The position numbers and the translations under genes were made by a program. Positions 51,436-59,755 of a stretch of DNA of 64,000 nt are shown here, one piece after another. Under the pieces are notes generated by a model. The model was not told the DNA's origin. It did no database searches and was given only the letters and a program-made list of their open reading frames with translations. The DNA is from Brachybacterium vulturis (lineage in GTDB: Bacteria; Actinomycetota; Actinomycetes; Actinomycetales; Dermabacteraceae). Where the stretch lies: the NCBI RefSeq assembly GCF_002407185.1, contig NZ_CP023563.1, positions 806,001 through 870,000 on the forward strand, written 5' to 3'. Positions within the stretch are counted from its first letter, which is position 1; every line of letters starts with the position of its first letter.

Positions 51436-52308
51436 ATGGGCAGGGTCACCGAGGCGACACGGATCCGCACCGTCCGGGTGCGTGAGGGCAGGCTGTACGC
51501 GGGCCGCAAGGGCGACCGCGTGGCGGTCGAGGAACCGCTGGACATCCGGCTGAACGGGCAGCAGCTCTCGCTGACCATGCGCACCCCCGGCCACGACGTC
51601 GAGCTCATCCACGGCTTCCTGCACGGCGAGGGCCTGATCTCCCACCGCGAGGACATCCGCGAGGCCCGCTACTGCGACGGGGCCGTGATCGATGACGGGA
51701 CCGGCTTCGCGCAGAACACCTTTAACGTCATGGACTTCACCACCTCCCGCCCGCAGCTGCTGCCGCTGGTGAGCAGGAACTTCTCCGCCGGCTCGGCCTG
51801 CGGGGTGTGCGGCGCCGAGAGCATCGACGCGGTGCGGCGGAAGTCCCGCCACGTCCTGGAGAGCGACTGGCAGATCGATCCCCGCCTCATCCTCGCCGCC
51901 GCCCGCGGCCTCGGCGGGAAGCAGGCGGTGTTCGCCCGCACCGGGGGAGTGCACGCCGCGGCGCTCGTCGACCTCTCCGGGAACCTGCTGGTGGTGCGCG
52001 AGGACGTGGGCCGCCACAATGCGGTGGACAAGGTGATCGGCTGGGCACTGCTCGAGGAGCGGCTCCCGCTGCGCGACTGCTTCCTGCTGGTCTCCTCCCG
52101 TGCCAGCTTCGAGATCGCCCAGAAGGCCTGCATGGCCGGGATCCCCCTGCTGGCCTGCGTCTCCGCGGCGAGCTCCCTGGCGATCGAGACCGCCGAGGAG
52201 TTCGGGCAGACCCTCCTGGGTTTCACCCGCGCGGCCGAGGACGGCGACGGGCGGATGAACGTCTACACCCATCCCGAACGGCTGGACCTCGCCGCGGCGG
52301 AGGGCTGA
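51436..52308 (+). CDS. fdhD: Formate dehydrogenase accessory sulfurtransferase FdhD
   Basis: A 290-residue FdhD, which passes sulfur from a cysteine desulfurase to the molybdenum cofactor of formate dehydrogenase. The conserved Cys pair is in GSACGVCG (Cys 122 and Cys 125). Other family segments are EEPLDIRLNG, PGHDVELIHGFL, TGGVHAAALVD and EDVGRHNAVDKVIG. The ATG follows TATCCT (51424-51429) by 6 nt without a Shine-Dalgarno. No formate dehydrogenase gene lies in the window. Confidence 0.95.
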   Translation: MGRVTEATRIRTVRVREGRLYAGRKGDRVAVEEPLDIRLNGQQLSLTMRTPGHDVELIHGFLHGEGLISHREDIREARYCDGAVIDDGTGFAQNTFNVMDFTTSRPQLLPLVSRNFSAGSACGVCGAESIDAVRRKSRHVLESDWQIDPRLILAAARGLGGKQAVFARTGGVHAAALVDLSGNLLVVREDVGRHNAVDKVIGWALLEERLPLRDCFLLVSSRASFEIAQKACMAGIPLLACVSAASSLAIETAEEFGQTLLGFTRAAEDGDGRMNVYTHPERLDLAAAEG

Positions 52309-52405
52309 GTGAGGTGCCCTGGATGCGGACGGTCTCCGAGCGACCAGATAATGCCGCGCAGATCGGCGAGTTCGACCTCGCCGGACCTCCGCGCGCGCTC
52401 GCGCT

Positions 52406-53218
52406 CTAGGGTCTCCGCGCCTCGAGGAGGTCTTGCGCGAGTATCGCCACGCTCTCGGAGACGGACGCCGGGTCACCGACCAGCTCTTCGGCGGCGCCGG
52501 CCATGACTGATCCGCGCGCACCTGCTCCTCTCGCGAAGAGCACGCCGAGGTGGTCGAGCGCCTCACGTGTCACCTCTGCACCGGCACCGCTGCCGAGCAG
52601 TCGGGCGATCGCATCCAGGAAGACCGGCGTCTCGACTGCCCTCAGCAAGCGGTAGACATCGTGGGCGTCCTTGTTGTCCTGCCTCGACGGAGCACCGAGT
52701 CGGTCATGGATCTTGTGGAGCTTGGCCACCAACAGCGCGGCCGGTCCGGCCACGGACGCGTCGAACTGCCGGGGGTCTGCCACAGGATCGAGCGCCCGGA
52801 TGGTCATCGTGGAGTTGTCGATCAACGTTGCCTCGATGCCTCGCGCCCGCCGCATGGAATGCGAGCCGTGTGGCGGCACTCGAACTCCGCGTCGCCCGGC
52901 TCCGGCTACCGCGTCCGGCACCATCAGGTCGACCGGCACTCCGTGCGGGGAGATCCATGAGCCGATCGCGCTCGGCCGAGGATCCGGTGCAAACCCGCCT
53001 GCGCTCATCGCTTCCTCTACCAATGGATCAGAGCTCAAGAAGTCTGGATTCACCGCGACGTCGCCGTCGGTGGTGAACTCGGCCAGGGCGATCTCCGTCC
53101 CTCCTGTGTGCAGGTAGACGGCTTGGGCGCCGATGATGACGAGGGCATCGAGGTGGGTCTCCAGCGCTTCCAGCGCGTCGAGCAGCCCGAGCCGCGCCAT
53201 CGTCACTTCATCAGGCAC
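52406..53218 (-). CDS. Nucleotidyltransferase-fold protein, AbiEii-like partner
   Basis: A 270-residue protein with a minimal nucleotidyltransferase pattern: VIIGAQAVYLHTG and FTTDGDVAVNPDF, where T-T-D-G-D-V would be the metal-binding acids, then HGVPVDLMVPDAV (third acid). The C-terminal half is helical with VAKLHKIHDRLG...QDNKDAHDVYRLL. Such proteins form the toxin half of AbiE-like type IV toxin-antitoxin pairs. It overlaps the upstream winged-helix gene by 8 nt. GC content is visibly lower than in flanking genes, suggesting transfer. Confidence 0.8.
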   Translation of the reverse strand: MPDEVTMARLGLLDALEALETHLDALVIIGAQAVYLHTGGTEIALAEFTTDGDVAVNPDFLSSDPLVEEAMSAGGFAPDPRPSAIGSWISPHGVPVDLMVPDAVAGAGRRGVRVPPHGSHSMRRARGIEATLIDNSTMTIRALDPVADPRQFDASVAGPAALLVAKLHKIHDRLGAPSRQDNKDAHDVYRLLRAVETPVFLDAIARLLGSGAGAEVTREALDHLGVLFARGAGARGSVMAGAAEELVGDPASVSESVAILAQDLLEARRP

Positions 53219-54293
53219 GGCGCCAGCACTCCTCGTTGGCCTTCATCCACTCGATCAGGAACTCGCCTTCAGCAGGTTCGCGACCCGGTCCGTTCAGCAG
53301 GTCTGCCGCCACTTGTGCGGGGGCAGCCACGGGGTAGCCGCTTTCAGTCGTCACGGAGTTCTGAAACGGCACCTCCCCGGCAGACCTGGGCTCCAGCAGG
53401 AGGACATTGGGGGCAGTTGCGTTCGGCCGGAGGCCCCATTGCTCGCTGGCCTCTTGGATCGACGAGACGTAGACGTACGCGGCCTTGGCAGGTGCATAGG
53501 TCGCCCATTCCTTCGCGGCGATGGAACCGGTGACGGTGATGTGGGACGTGGACTCCTCGGCGATCTTTGCGAGGAAGTAGTCGACGCCACGCGGCTCGAT
53601 GAACGCCATCACGCGATTCGTGGTCTGGAAGGCTGCGTCGGCGCTCCACGCACGCAGCAGCCGCTCCCAATCGGTGACCTGATAGCGCTTGTCAACTTTG
53701 ACGACCAGATCTTCCCGCTCCAGGTACTCCAGCACCCGATATGAGGCACCGCTGGAGGCCCCCGAGGCCGACATGAGCTCGCGCACGGTCCAGTCACGGC
53801 GGTAGTCCAGCAGTGCACGAGCAACCCGAGCCGCAGGCTCGCCTTTGAGCGTTCCTTGCGGCCGCCCCTTGCGCCAGGGATCCCGACCCTGACCCTGCGA
53901 GGAGATGAACACGGCGGGGGAGCCGACCACGAGGCGCAGGTTGCCGGTGGCGTCGACGTAGGACAGGCCCTCGTCGGTGAGGGCGTCGCGCACCGAGGGG
54001 GACAGATAGCGTGCCGCAACGACAGGAGTGTCGGTTCGTTGCGTCATCATGCTTCGCAGCTGCGAAGCAACCCGCTCTACGTCCCGGCGTTCCAGAACCT
54101 GCCTGACCTCGGCGACCAGGCGTGCGGAGCGTCCGTCCGGGGCGCCGATCGTGATGATCGCGTCAGGGTGGTGTGGCCCTCGACTCGGCACGACGGCCCC
54201 GGCAGCCGTCCATCCCTGCGGTAACCGCTCGCGCACCGAGGTGACGACGATACGTGCGACTTCGTCTCTGGTGGGTGCATCACGTGTTGCCAT
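53211..54293 (-). CDS. AbiEi-like winged-helix antitoxin/regulator
   Basis: A 360-residue protein. The N-terminal half (LVAEVRQVLERRDVERVASQLR, then YLSPSVRDALTDEGLSYVDATGNLRL) is of the kind found in large AbiEi-family regulators and resembles a degenerate nuclease-like fold. A central winged helix is seen at KGEPAARVARALLDYRRDWTVRELMSASGASSGASYRVLEYLE. The C-terminus is mixed alpha/beta. It overlaps the nucleotidyltransferase gene by 8 nt. ATG at 54293 is preferred to GTG at 54302 because a GGAG lies at a better distance. Low GC relative to neighbours. Confidence 0.72.
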   Translation of the reverse strand: MATRDAPTRDEVARIVVTSVRERLPQGWTAAGAVVPSRGPHHPDAIITIGAPDGRSARLVAEVRQVLERRDVERVASQLRSMMTQRTDTPVVAARYLSPSVRDALTDEGLSYVDATGNLRLVVGSPAVFISSQGQGRDPWRKGRPQGTLKGEPAARVARALLDYRRDWTVRELMSASGASSGASYRVLEYLEREDLVVKVDKRYQVTDWERLLRAWSADAAFQTTNRVMAFIEPRGVDYFLAKIAEESTSHITVTGSIAAKEWATYAPAKAAYVYVSSIQEASEQWGLRPNATAPNVLLLEPRSAGEVPFQNSVTTESGYPVAAPAQVAADLLNGPGREPAEGEFLIEWMKANEECWRRA

Positions 54294-54343
54294 CGTGGGC
54301 ACTCCGTTCGCGTATGTGCACGACCCCGCTGCCGACGGGTTCT

Positions 54344-54354
54344 AGGTAGTACCT
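54344..54354. promoter_or_regulatory. Palindrome upstream of the AbiE-like operon
   Basis: AGGTAGTACCT is a perfect 11-bp inverted repeat about 50 nt before the antitoxin start, next to an AT-rich TAAGATATTC. AbiEi-type antitoxins bind inverted repeats in their own promoter, so this is a reasonable operator candidate. Confidence 0.45.
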
Positions 54355-54372
54355 GAATATCTTAGCAGAGCT

Positions 54373-54425
54373 GTTCGGGAAAAGACGGCAACCCGGTGGC
54401 AGCGGAACATCGCCGTTTCCCGAAC
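54373..54425. other. Long inverted repeat in a 300-nt non-coding region
   Basis: GTTCGGGAAA (54373-54382) and TTTCCCGAAC (54416-54425) are exact inverted repeats; a further CGGC/GCCG pair inside extends the stem with a 3-nt bulge. The rest of 54303-54599 holds further hairpins built on CCGACGTT-[G/C]-GGCCG (near 54430 and 54509) but no convincing gene. It may be a boundary or relic of the element carrying the AbiE-like pair. Confidence 0.5.
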
Positions 54426-54599
54426 ATGCCCGACGTTGGGCCGGGCGGAAAGACGCATCGGGTCGACCTGCCGTGGCAGTCCATCCAGGTCATGCACGGC
54501 GGTCTGGCCGACGTTCGGCCGAGGCCAGCGGCAGGGCTGAAGAGCGACGAGGCGGGCTCGCCGTGCAGGGATGATCCGAGGTGACGGTACTGTCGCCTC

Positions 54600-55100
54600 G
54601 TGACTGCAGAGAACATCGCCCGGTTCTGGGCCGACGTACGCTCCACCCTCCTCAGCCGGCCTGTCGGCGGGGGCGCCATCACTCTGGAGCTGCCGGAAGA
54701 GCCGCCCGAGGCCTGGGCTTTCGGTGCGACCCCGGAGCACGCCGACGGTCTGCTCGCTCTCGTGCTCGAGGGCACCAAGACGGGGACGGCATCGTCGCTC
54801 GCGGACTGTGACGCAGAGGGCGAGTCGATCCCGGCGATCGGTGACCTCTCGATCATCCTCGACGGCGCCGAAGCGCCCCGCGCAGTCCTCGAGGTCACGG
54901 CCATCGACGTGTTGTCGTTCGAAGATGTCACCGAGGAGCACGCCCACGCCGAGGGCGAGCATGATCGGACGCTCGCCTCCTGGCGCAGCATCCACGAGTC
55001 CTTCTGGCGCGAGCACTCGGCTCAGGGTTTCGCGCCGGATATGCTCGTGGCCTGCGAACGCTTCCGGGTGATCTTCCCCGTGACCGATGCTCGGCGCTGA
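54600..55100 (+). CDS. ASCH domain protein
   Basis: A 166-residue ASCH (PUA-like) protein: WAFGATPEHADGLLALVLEGTKTGTASSL carries the GxKxxTxS-like RNA-binding loop, and EGEHDRTLASWRSIHESFWREH is the family's late helix. ASCH proteins are thought to bind RNA or act as amidohydrolases. GTG follows TACTGT (54588-54593) by 6 nt: leaderless. Confidence 0.9.
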   Translation: MTAENIARFWADVRSTLLSRPVGGGAITLELPEEPPEAWAFGATPEHADGLLALVLEGTKTGTASSLADCDAEGESIPAIGDLSIILDGAEAPRAVLEVTAIDVLSFEDVTEEHAHAEGEHDRTLASWRSIHESFWREHSAQGFAPDMLVACERFRVIFPVTDARR

Positions 55101-55169
55101 ACCGACCCGGCACCCGCGGTCCGCCCGCGCCGTGCCGCTGAGCGCGCGCTGAGGCCGAGGAGGTGTCTC

Positions 55170-55934
55170 GTGGGTGATCCCCTGCTCGCGGTACTCGATG
55201 AAGCCCGGAGATCCTCCGGCGAAGAAGCACCCGGCCCGGTGGTCAGGGAACGTCCTGCTGATGGCTCTGAGCTGAGGATCGTCCACAGCGCGTGTCCGGC
55301 GGTGGACCTCCCGGCGGTGATCCACCGTGAGCTCGAACTCGCCAGGGAACTCGAAGCGGAGTTCGAATGGAAGCTCTACGGTCATGACGAACCCCCGGGA
55401 CTGGCCGCGGCGCTGCGGGCAGCTGGCTTGGAACCGGAACCGCGGGAGGCGGTGCTGGCGCTTGATCTCCGTGCCCTGCCGGCGACCATCACGGAACGGC
55501 TTGAACAGGTCCACGAGGTGAGCTCGGTGAACGTCGCAGGGCTTGCCGACTACGAACGGATCTCGATCGAGAGCGGCCGCAAGAACGCCCAGCTGGAGCG
55601 GGCGAGGCTCGCCGCGTCGCTGACCGCCGAGCCTGAGGGATTGCAGGTGCATGTGGCGTACCGGGATGGCGTCCCGGTGTCCGGCGGCAGGCTCTACCTT
55701 GCAGATCACGGGATGGCTGAGCTGGCCGGTGGCAGGACGGTACCAGCGTACCGGCGTCGGGGATACTTCACGGCGACCGTGCTGAGCCGGATCTCGGCCG
55801 CGATCACTGCCGGGGCGCAGACGCTCTGGGTTGATGCGCTGCCGTCTTCGGCGCCGATCTTCCGCACGCTCGGTTTCGCCGTCGTGACGTGGACCGAACC
55901 CTACCTGCTGCCCGGCTCCGCGGACTCGGAGTGA
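55170..55934 (+). CDS. GNAT-type acetyltransferase, two-domain
   Basis: A 254-residue protein. The N-terminal half has a degenerate GNAT-like fold (ELELARELEAEFEWKLYGHD). The C-terminal half has the acetyl-CoA region: AELAGGRTVPAYRRRGYFTATVLSRI and a late SSAPIFRTLGF. Similar to uncharacterised actinobacterial tandem GNATs. GGAGG precedes the GTG. Confidence 0.85.
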   Translation: MGDPLLAVLDEARRSSGEEAPGPVVRERPADGSELRIVHSACPAVDLPAVIHRELELARELEAEFEWKLYGHDEPPGLAAALRAAGLEPEPREAVLALDLRALPATITERLEQVHEVSSVNVAGLADYERISIESGRKNAQLERARLAASLTAEPEGLQVHVAYRDGVPVSGGRLYLADHGMAELAGGRTVPAYRRRGYFTATVLSRISAAITAGAQTLWVDALPSSAPIFRTLGFAVVTWTEPYLLPGSADSE

Positions 55935-55964
55935 CCATGCCCATGTCCGGGCGCCCCGCGCAGG

Positions 55965-56924
55965 TCAGCGCAAGGCGAGGAGGCTCGCGGCGGTGAGCTC
56001 GTCGACGACCACGTCGGTCGCGACACCCGCGCGCAGGGCGGCCCGCAGGGGGAGCGCCTTTCGGGATCCCGAGGCCACCAGCAGGCGCCGTGGGATCCGC
56101 GCCAGCCGGTCCGGGGCGGTGCCCGAGCCGCGCTGGTTCATCGCGATGTCGCGGTAAGTGCCGTCGGCCCGCAGGAACACGGTGCACACGTCCCCGACCG
56201 CCCCATCGACCCGCAGCGAGCTCAAATCCTCGCGGGTCAGATAGTTGTGGGTGTAGACGTGGCTGGGGACCTCCGCATCGAAGGCGCCCACGCTGAACAC
56301 GGCGACCGTGGCCTCGCGCTGCGTCGCCAGCACCCGCTGCACCGAGCGCTCATGCCACATCGCCTCCCGCGTCGTGGCGAAATCGAAGAAGGCCGGCACC
56401 GGGAACTGGTGCACGGTCGCATCCCACCGCGTCGCCGCCCGGGCGAGCACCGTGGCGATATAGGTGAGCCCCGAGCCCTCGACGTTGATGGCACCGTTGA
56501 GCTGCACGATCCGCAGCCCCGGGACCGGGCGCGAGCGGACCGCGGCGAGCAGGGCCGCCATCGTCGTGCCCCAGGCGATGCCCAGGGTGGTACCGGGCTC
56601 GAGCATCCCGTCGAGCAGCGCGCCGCCCGCCGCGGCGACCGTGCGCAGCCGTTCGCGCTCGTCATCGCCCGGGGCGGCGGGCACCACGTGCACCTGCACC
56701 CCGTACAGCCGGGATATCCGCCGGGCCAGGTCCTCGACCCGGTGCGCCTCGGGCGGGCGCAGGGAGATCGCCACCAGCCCGGCCTCGCGGGCATCGCGCA
56801 GCATCCGGGAGACGGTCGAGCGCGACACCTCGAAGCGCCCCGCGATCGCCTCCATCGTCTGACCCTCCTCGTAGTACATCCGTGCAGCCGTGAAGAGGGC
56901 GTCGAGGCGGGAATCGCGGTTCAT
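55965..56924 (-). CDS. SorC/LsrR-family transcriptional regulator
   Basis: A 319-residue regulator: N-terminal HTH (AARMYYEEGQTMEAIAGRFEVSRSTVSRMLRDAREAGLV) and a C-terminal sugar-phosphate-binding domain with GIAWGTTMAALL and VQLNGAINVEGSG. Divergent from glpD, with a perfect palindrome between them, so it probably controls the glycerol operon, with a phosphorylated sugar or glycerol-3-phosphate as effector. That effector is inference. Start at 56924 gives the normal N-terminus. Confidence 0.9.
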   Translation of the reverse strand: MNRDSRLDALFTAARMYYEEGQTMEAIAGRFEVSRSTVSRMLRDAREAGLVAISLRPPEAHRVEDLARRISRLYGVQVHVVPAAPGDDERERLRTVAAAGGALLDGMLEPGTTLGIAWGTTMAALLAAVRSRPVPGLRIVQLNGAINVEGSGLTYIATVLARAATRWDATVHQFPVPAFFDFATTREAMWHERSVQRVLATQREATVAVFSVGAFDAEVPSHVYTHNYLTREDLSSLRVDGAVGDVCTVFLRADGTYRDIAMNQRGSGTAPDRLARIPRRLLVASGSRKALPLRAALRAGVATDVVVDELTAASLLALR

Positions 56925-56936
56925 GGGCACCAGTCT

Positions 56937-56950
56937 TGCACGTTCGTGCA
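56937..56950. promoter_or_regulatory. 14-bp palindrome between the SorC-type regulator and glpD
   Basis: TGCACG-TT-CGTGCA is a perfect inverted repeat 13 nt before the regulator's start; a further TGCACG half lies about 20 nt to the right. Position fits control of both divergent genes. Confidence 0.6.
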
Positions 56951-57072
56951 TCCAGCTTGCGCTGCTCTGCACGCCGGTCCCAGGATGGCGGTCACCCCGG
57001 CCCCGGCCGACGCGACGCGTCCCGGTGCGGAAGACCCGGGTCCAGCAGGTGTCGATGCGAAGGAGCAGCCAG

Positions 57073-58818
57073 GTGTCCGATCAGCAGCGGTCCGCCCTCA
57101 CCCCCGCGGGCCGGGCGGAGCATCTCTCCCGCCTCCGCGCCGCCACAGCGGAGGAACCCCTGGACGTGCTCGTCGTCGGAGGCGGCGTGAACGGCGCCGG
57201 TGCCGCCTTCGACGCGGCCACCCGCGGCCTCTCCGTCGGGCTCGTCGAGACCCATGACTGGGCCTCCGGCACCTCCTCGCGCTCCTCCAAGCTGATGCAC
57301 GGCGGCCTGCGCTACCTGCAGATGCTCGACTTCTCGCTGGTCGCCGAGGCGCTGCGTGAGCGCGACCTGCTGCTCACCCACACCGCCCCGCATCTGGTCA
57401 AGCCCATCAAGTTCGTCTTCCCCTTCTTCAAGAAGGTCGTGGACCGCGCCTTCATCGGCTCCGGCGTGATGCTCTACGACGCGATGCAGTCCATCGGGCG
57501 CAAGCGCGCCGTGCCCATGCACCGCCACCTCCTGCACGACAAGATGCTCGAGGTCTTCCCGGCGCTGGACGGCGAGAAGGCCGTCGGCGCGCTGGAGTAC
57601 TACGACGCGCAGGTGGATGATGCCCGCTTCGTGATGATGCTGGTGCGCTCCGCCGCGGAGCACGACGCCGCGGTCGCCAACTACACCACCGTGATCGAGT
57701 ACCTCCACGAGGGCGCTCGCGTCGTCGGGGCGCGGGTGCGCGACGAGGAGACCGGCGAGGAGTTCGACGTCCATGCCCGCGAGACGATCCTCGCCGGCGG
57801 TGTCTGGACGCAGGATCAGCAGGAGCTGGCCGGGGCCGATGCCGGCCTCGAGGTGCTCGCCTCCAAGGGCATCCACATCACCATCGCCCGCGAGCGGATC
57901 CCTGCCGTGCCGGACACCGGCATCATCACCCAGACCGAGAAGTCGGTCCTGTTCATCATCCCCTGGGACGAGTACTGGGTCATCGGCACCACCGACACCC
58001 CCTGGACCCAGGACCCGCGGGACGTCGGCGCGACCGCCGAGGACATCGACTACGTCATCGAGCACGCCAACGCGGTGCTGAAGGAGGACCTCCACCGCGA
58101 GGACGTGATCGGCGTCTACTCCGGTCTCAGGCCCCTGCTGCAGCCGGTGAAGAAGGGCAGCAAGGACGGCGGTTCGACGAAGGTCTCCCGCGAGCACACC
58201 GTCATGGAGGTCGAGCCCGGCCTGACCGCGATCGCCGGCGGCAAGTACACCACCTACCGGGTGATGGCCGAGGACGTCGTCGACTTCGCGATCAAGGACT
58301 CCCAGCCCGGCCGTCCCAGCCTGACCCGCTCGATCCCCGTGATCGGCGCCCAGGGATACCAGGCCCTGGTGCGCGACAAGCAGGAGATCGGCCGACGGTA
58401 CGGCTTCGACGAGATCCGCGTGGATCGCCTGCTCTTCCGCTACGGCGCACTGCTGAGCGACGTGCTCGCCCTGATCGACGAGGACCAGAGCCTCGCCACC
58501 CCGCTCGAGCACGCACCGCGCTACCTGCGCGCCGAGGCGCTGTACGCGGTGCGCGCCGAAGGTGCCCGGCACCTGGCCGACGTGCTCGAGCGCCGCACCC
58601 GCCTGGACTACGAGACCCGTGATCGCGGGGTGGCCGCGGCGGACGAGATCGCCGCGCTGCTGGCCGGAGAGCTCGGCTGGGACACCGCCACCGTGCAGCG
58701 CGAGGTCGAGACGTACCGCGCGTTCATCGAGGCGCGACTGGCCGGCGAGACCACCGCATCGGATGCGGAGGCCGCCGCCCGGATCGCGAGAGTGCCGGAG
58801 GTGCCCGACCAGCACTGA
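57073..58818 (+). CDS. glpD: Glycerol-3-phosphate dehydrogenase, FAD-dependent
   Basis: A 581-residue membrane-associated flavoenzyme oxidising glycerol-3-phosphate to dihydroxyacetone phosphate. FAD fingerprint VLVVGGGVNGAGAA, then SSRSSKLMHGGLRYL and GLRPLLQP are characteristic. GTG at 57073 is chosen because AAGGAG ends 7 nt upstream; an ATG six codons earlier is possible. First gene of glpD-glpF-glpK. Confidence 0.94.
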   Translation: MSDQQRSALTPAGRAEHLSRLRAATAEEPLDVLVVGGGVNGAGAAFDAATRGLSVGLVETHDWASGTSSRSSKLMHGGLRYLQMLDFSLVAEALRERDLLLTHTAPHLVKPIKFVFPFFKKVVDRAFIGSGVMLYDAMQSIGRKRAVPMHRHLLHDKMLEVFPALDGEKAVGALEYYDAQVDDARFVMMLVRSAAEHDAAVANYTTVIEYLHEGARVVGARVRDEETGEEFDVHARETILAGGVWTQDQQELAGADAGLEVLASKGIHITIARERIPAVPDTGIITQTEKSVLFIIPWDEYWVIGTTDTPWTQDPRDVGATAEDIDYVIEHANAVLKEDLHREDVIGVYSGLRPLLQPVKKGSKDGGSTKVSREHTVMEVEPGLTAIAGGKYTTYRVMAEDVVDFAIKDSQPGRPSLTRSIPVIGAQGYQALVRDKQEIGRRYGFDEIRVDRLLFRYGALLSDVLALIDEDQSLATPLEHAPRYLRAEALYAVRAEGARHLADVLERRTRLDYETRDRGVAAADEIAALLAGELGWDTATVQREVETYRAFIEARLAGETTASDAEAAARIARVPEVPDQH

Positions 58819-58872
58819 TCGGACGCCCGCCCGCCCCTGGCCGTGACGCGGCCGGAGCCGGCGCTGCCTCAC

Positions 58873-58894
58873 CCTGCAGGCATCCGCCTGCAGG
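58873..58894 (+). other. Perfect 9-bp hairpin between glpD and glpF
   Basis: CCTGCAGGC and GCCTGCAGG pair around ATCC. With no U-tract it is more likely a partial terminator, RNA processing or stability element separating glpD from glpFK expression than a full stop. Confidence 0.5.
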
Positions 58895-58975
58895 ACGACC
58901 GCGGACGACGTCCGCACCTATCCCTGGATGCCACCGGTCCCGCATGGAAGCGGGGCCGCTCGATGAGGAGGCCGC

Positions 58976-59695
58976 ATGGCAACCATCTTCCTGTACGAAA
59001 TCGCCGGCACGGCGATGCTGACCCTGCTCGGCGGCGGTGTCGTCGCCAACGTGATCCTCGGCAAGACCAAAGGCAATGCCGGCGGTTGGCTGCTGATCAA
59101 CTTCGGCTGGGGCCTCGCGGTCTTCGCCGGCGTCTACACCGCCTACAAGACCGGCGCGCACATCAACCCGGCGGTCACCGTGGGTCTGCTGGCCAGTGGG
59201 GCTCCCGAGTACGCCCCCGGCATCGCGGTGAACTTCGGCAACACGATCGCCTACTTCCTCGCCGAGCTGATCGGTGCCTTCATCGGTGCCGTGCTGGCCT
59301 GGCTCTCCTACAAGAACCACTACGACCACGAGACGGACGCCGGCACCATCCTCGGCACCTTCTCCACCGGGCCCGAGATCCGCCACCGCGGCTGGAACCT
59401 GGTCACCGAGATCATCGCGACCTTCGTGCTGGTCTTCATCATCGTCATGTTCGGCAACACCCCCAGCGGGCTCGGCCCGCTGGCGGTCGCCCTGCTGGTG
59501 GTCTCGATCGGTGCCTCCCTCGGCGGGCCCACGGGCTACGCCATCAACCCGGCCCGTGACCTCGGACCGCGCCTCGCGCACGCCATCCTGCCGATCCCGC
59601 ACAAGGGGGGCAGCGACTGGGGCTACTCCTGGGTCCCGATCGTCGGCCCGCTCATCGGCGGCGCCCTCGGCGGCCTCGTCGGCGCGGCGCTCTGA
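58976..59695 (+). CDS. glpF: Glycerol facilitator (MIP/aquaglyceroporin)
   Basis: A 239-residue channel with six transmembrane helices and the two NPA boxes HINPAVT and AINPARD; the Asp after the second box marks the glycerol-conducting subgroup. It imports glycerol for GlpK. GAGGAGG before the ATG. Confidence 0.94.
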   Translation: MATIFLYEIAGTAMLTLLGGGVVANVILGKTKGNAGGWLLINFGWGLAVFAGVYTAYKTGAHINPAVTVGLLASGAPEYAPGIAVNFGNTIAYFLAELIGAFIGAVLAWLSYKNHYDHETDAGTILGTFSTGPEIRHRGWNLVTEIIATFVLVFIIVMFGNTPSGLGPLAVALLVVSIGASLGGPTGYAINPARDLGPRLAHAILPIPHKGGSDWGYSWVPIVGPLIGGALGGLVGAAL

Positions 59696-59755
59696 GACCA
59701 TCGTCACCACTGGCATGCACCACCGCACACCGCTCATCACCACGAAGGAGTTCCG

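Noticed and set aside
54342..55709. 455-codon minus-strand frame
   Set aside because: Runs through the non-coding hairpin region and two convincing + strand genes; no recognisable motif.
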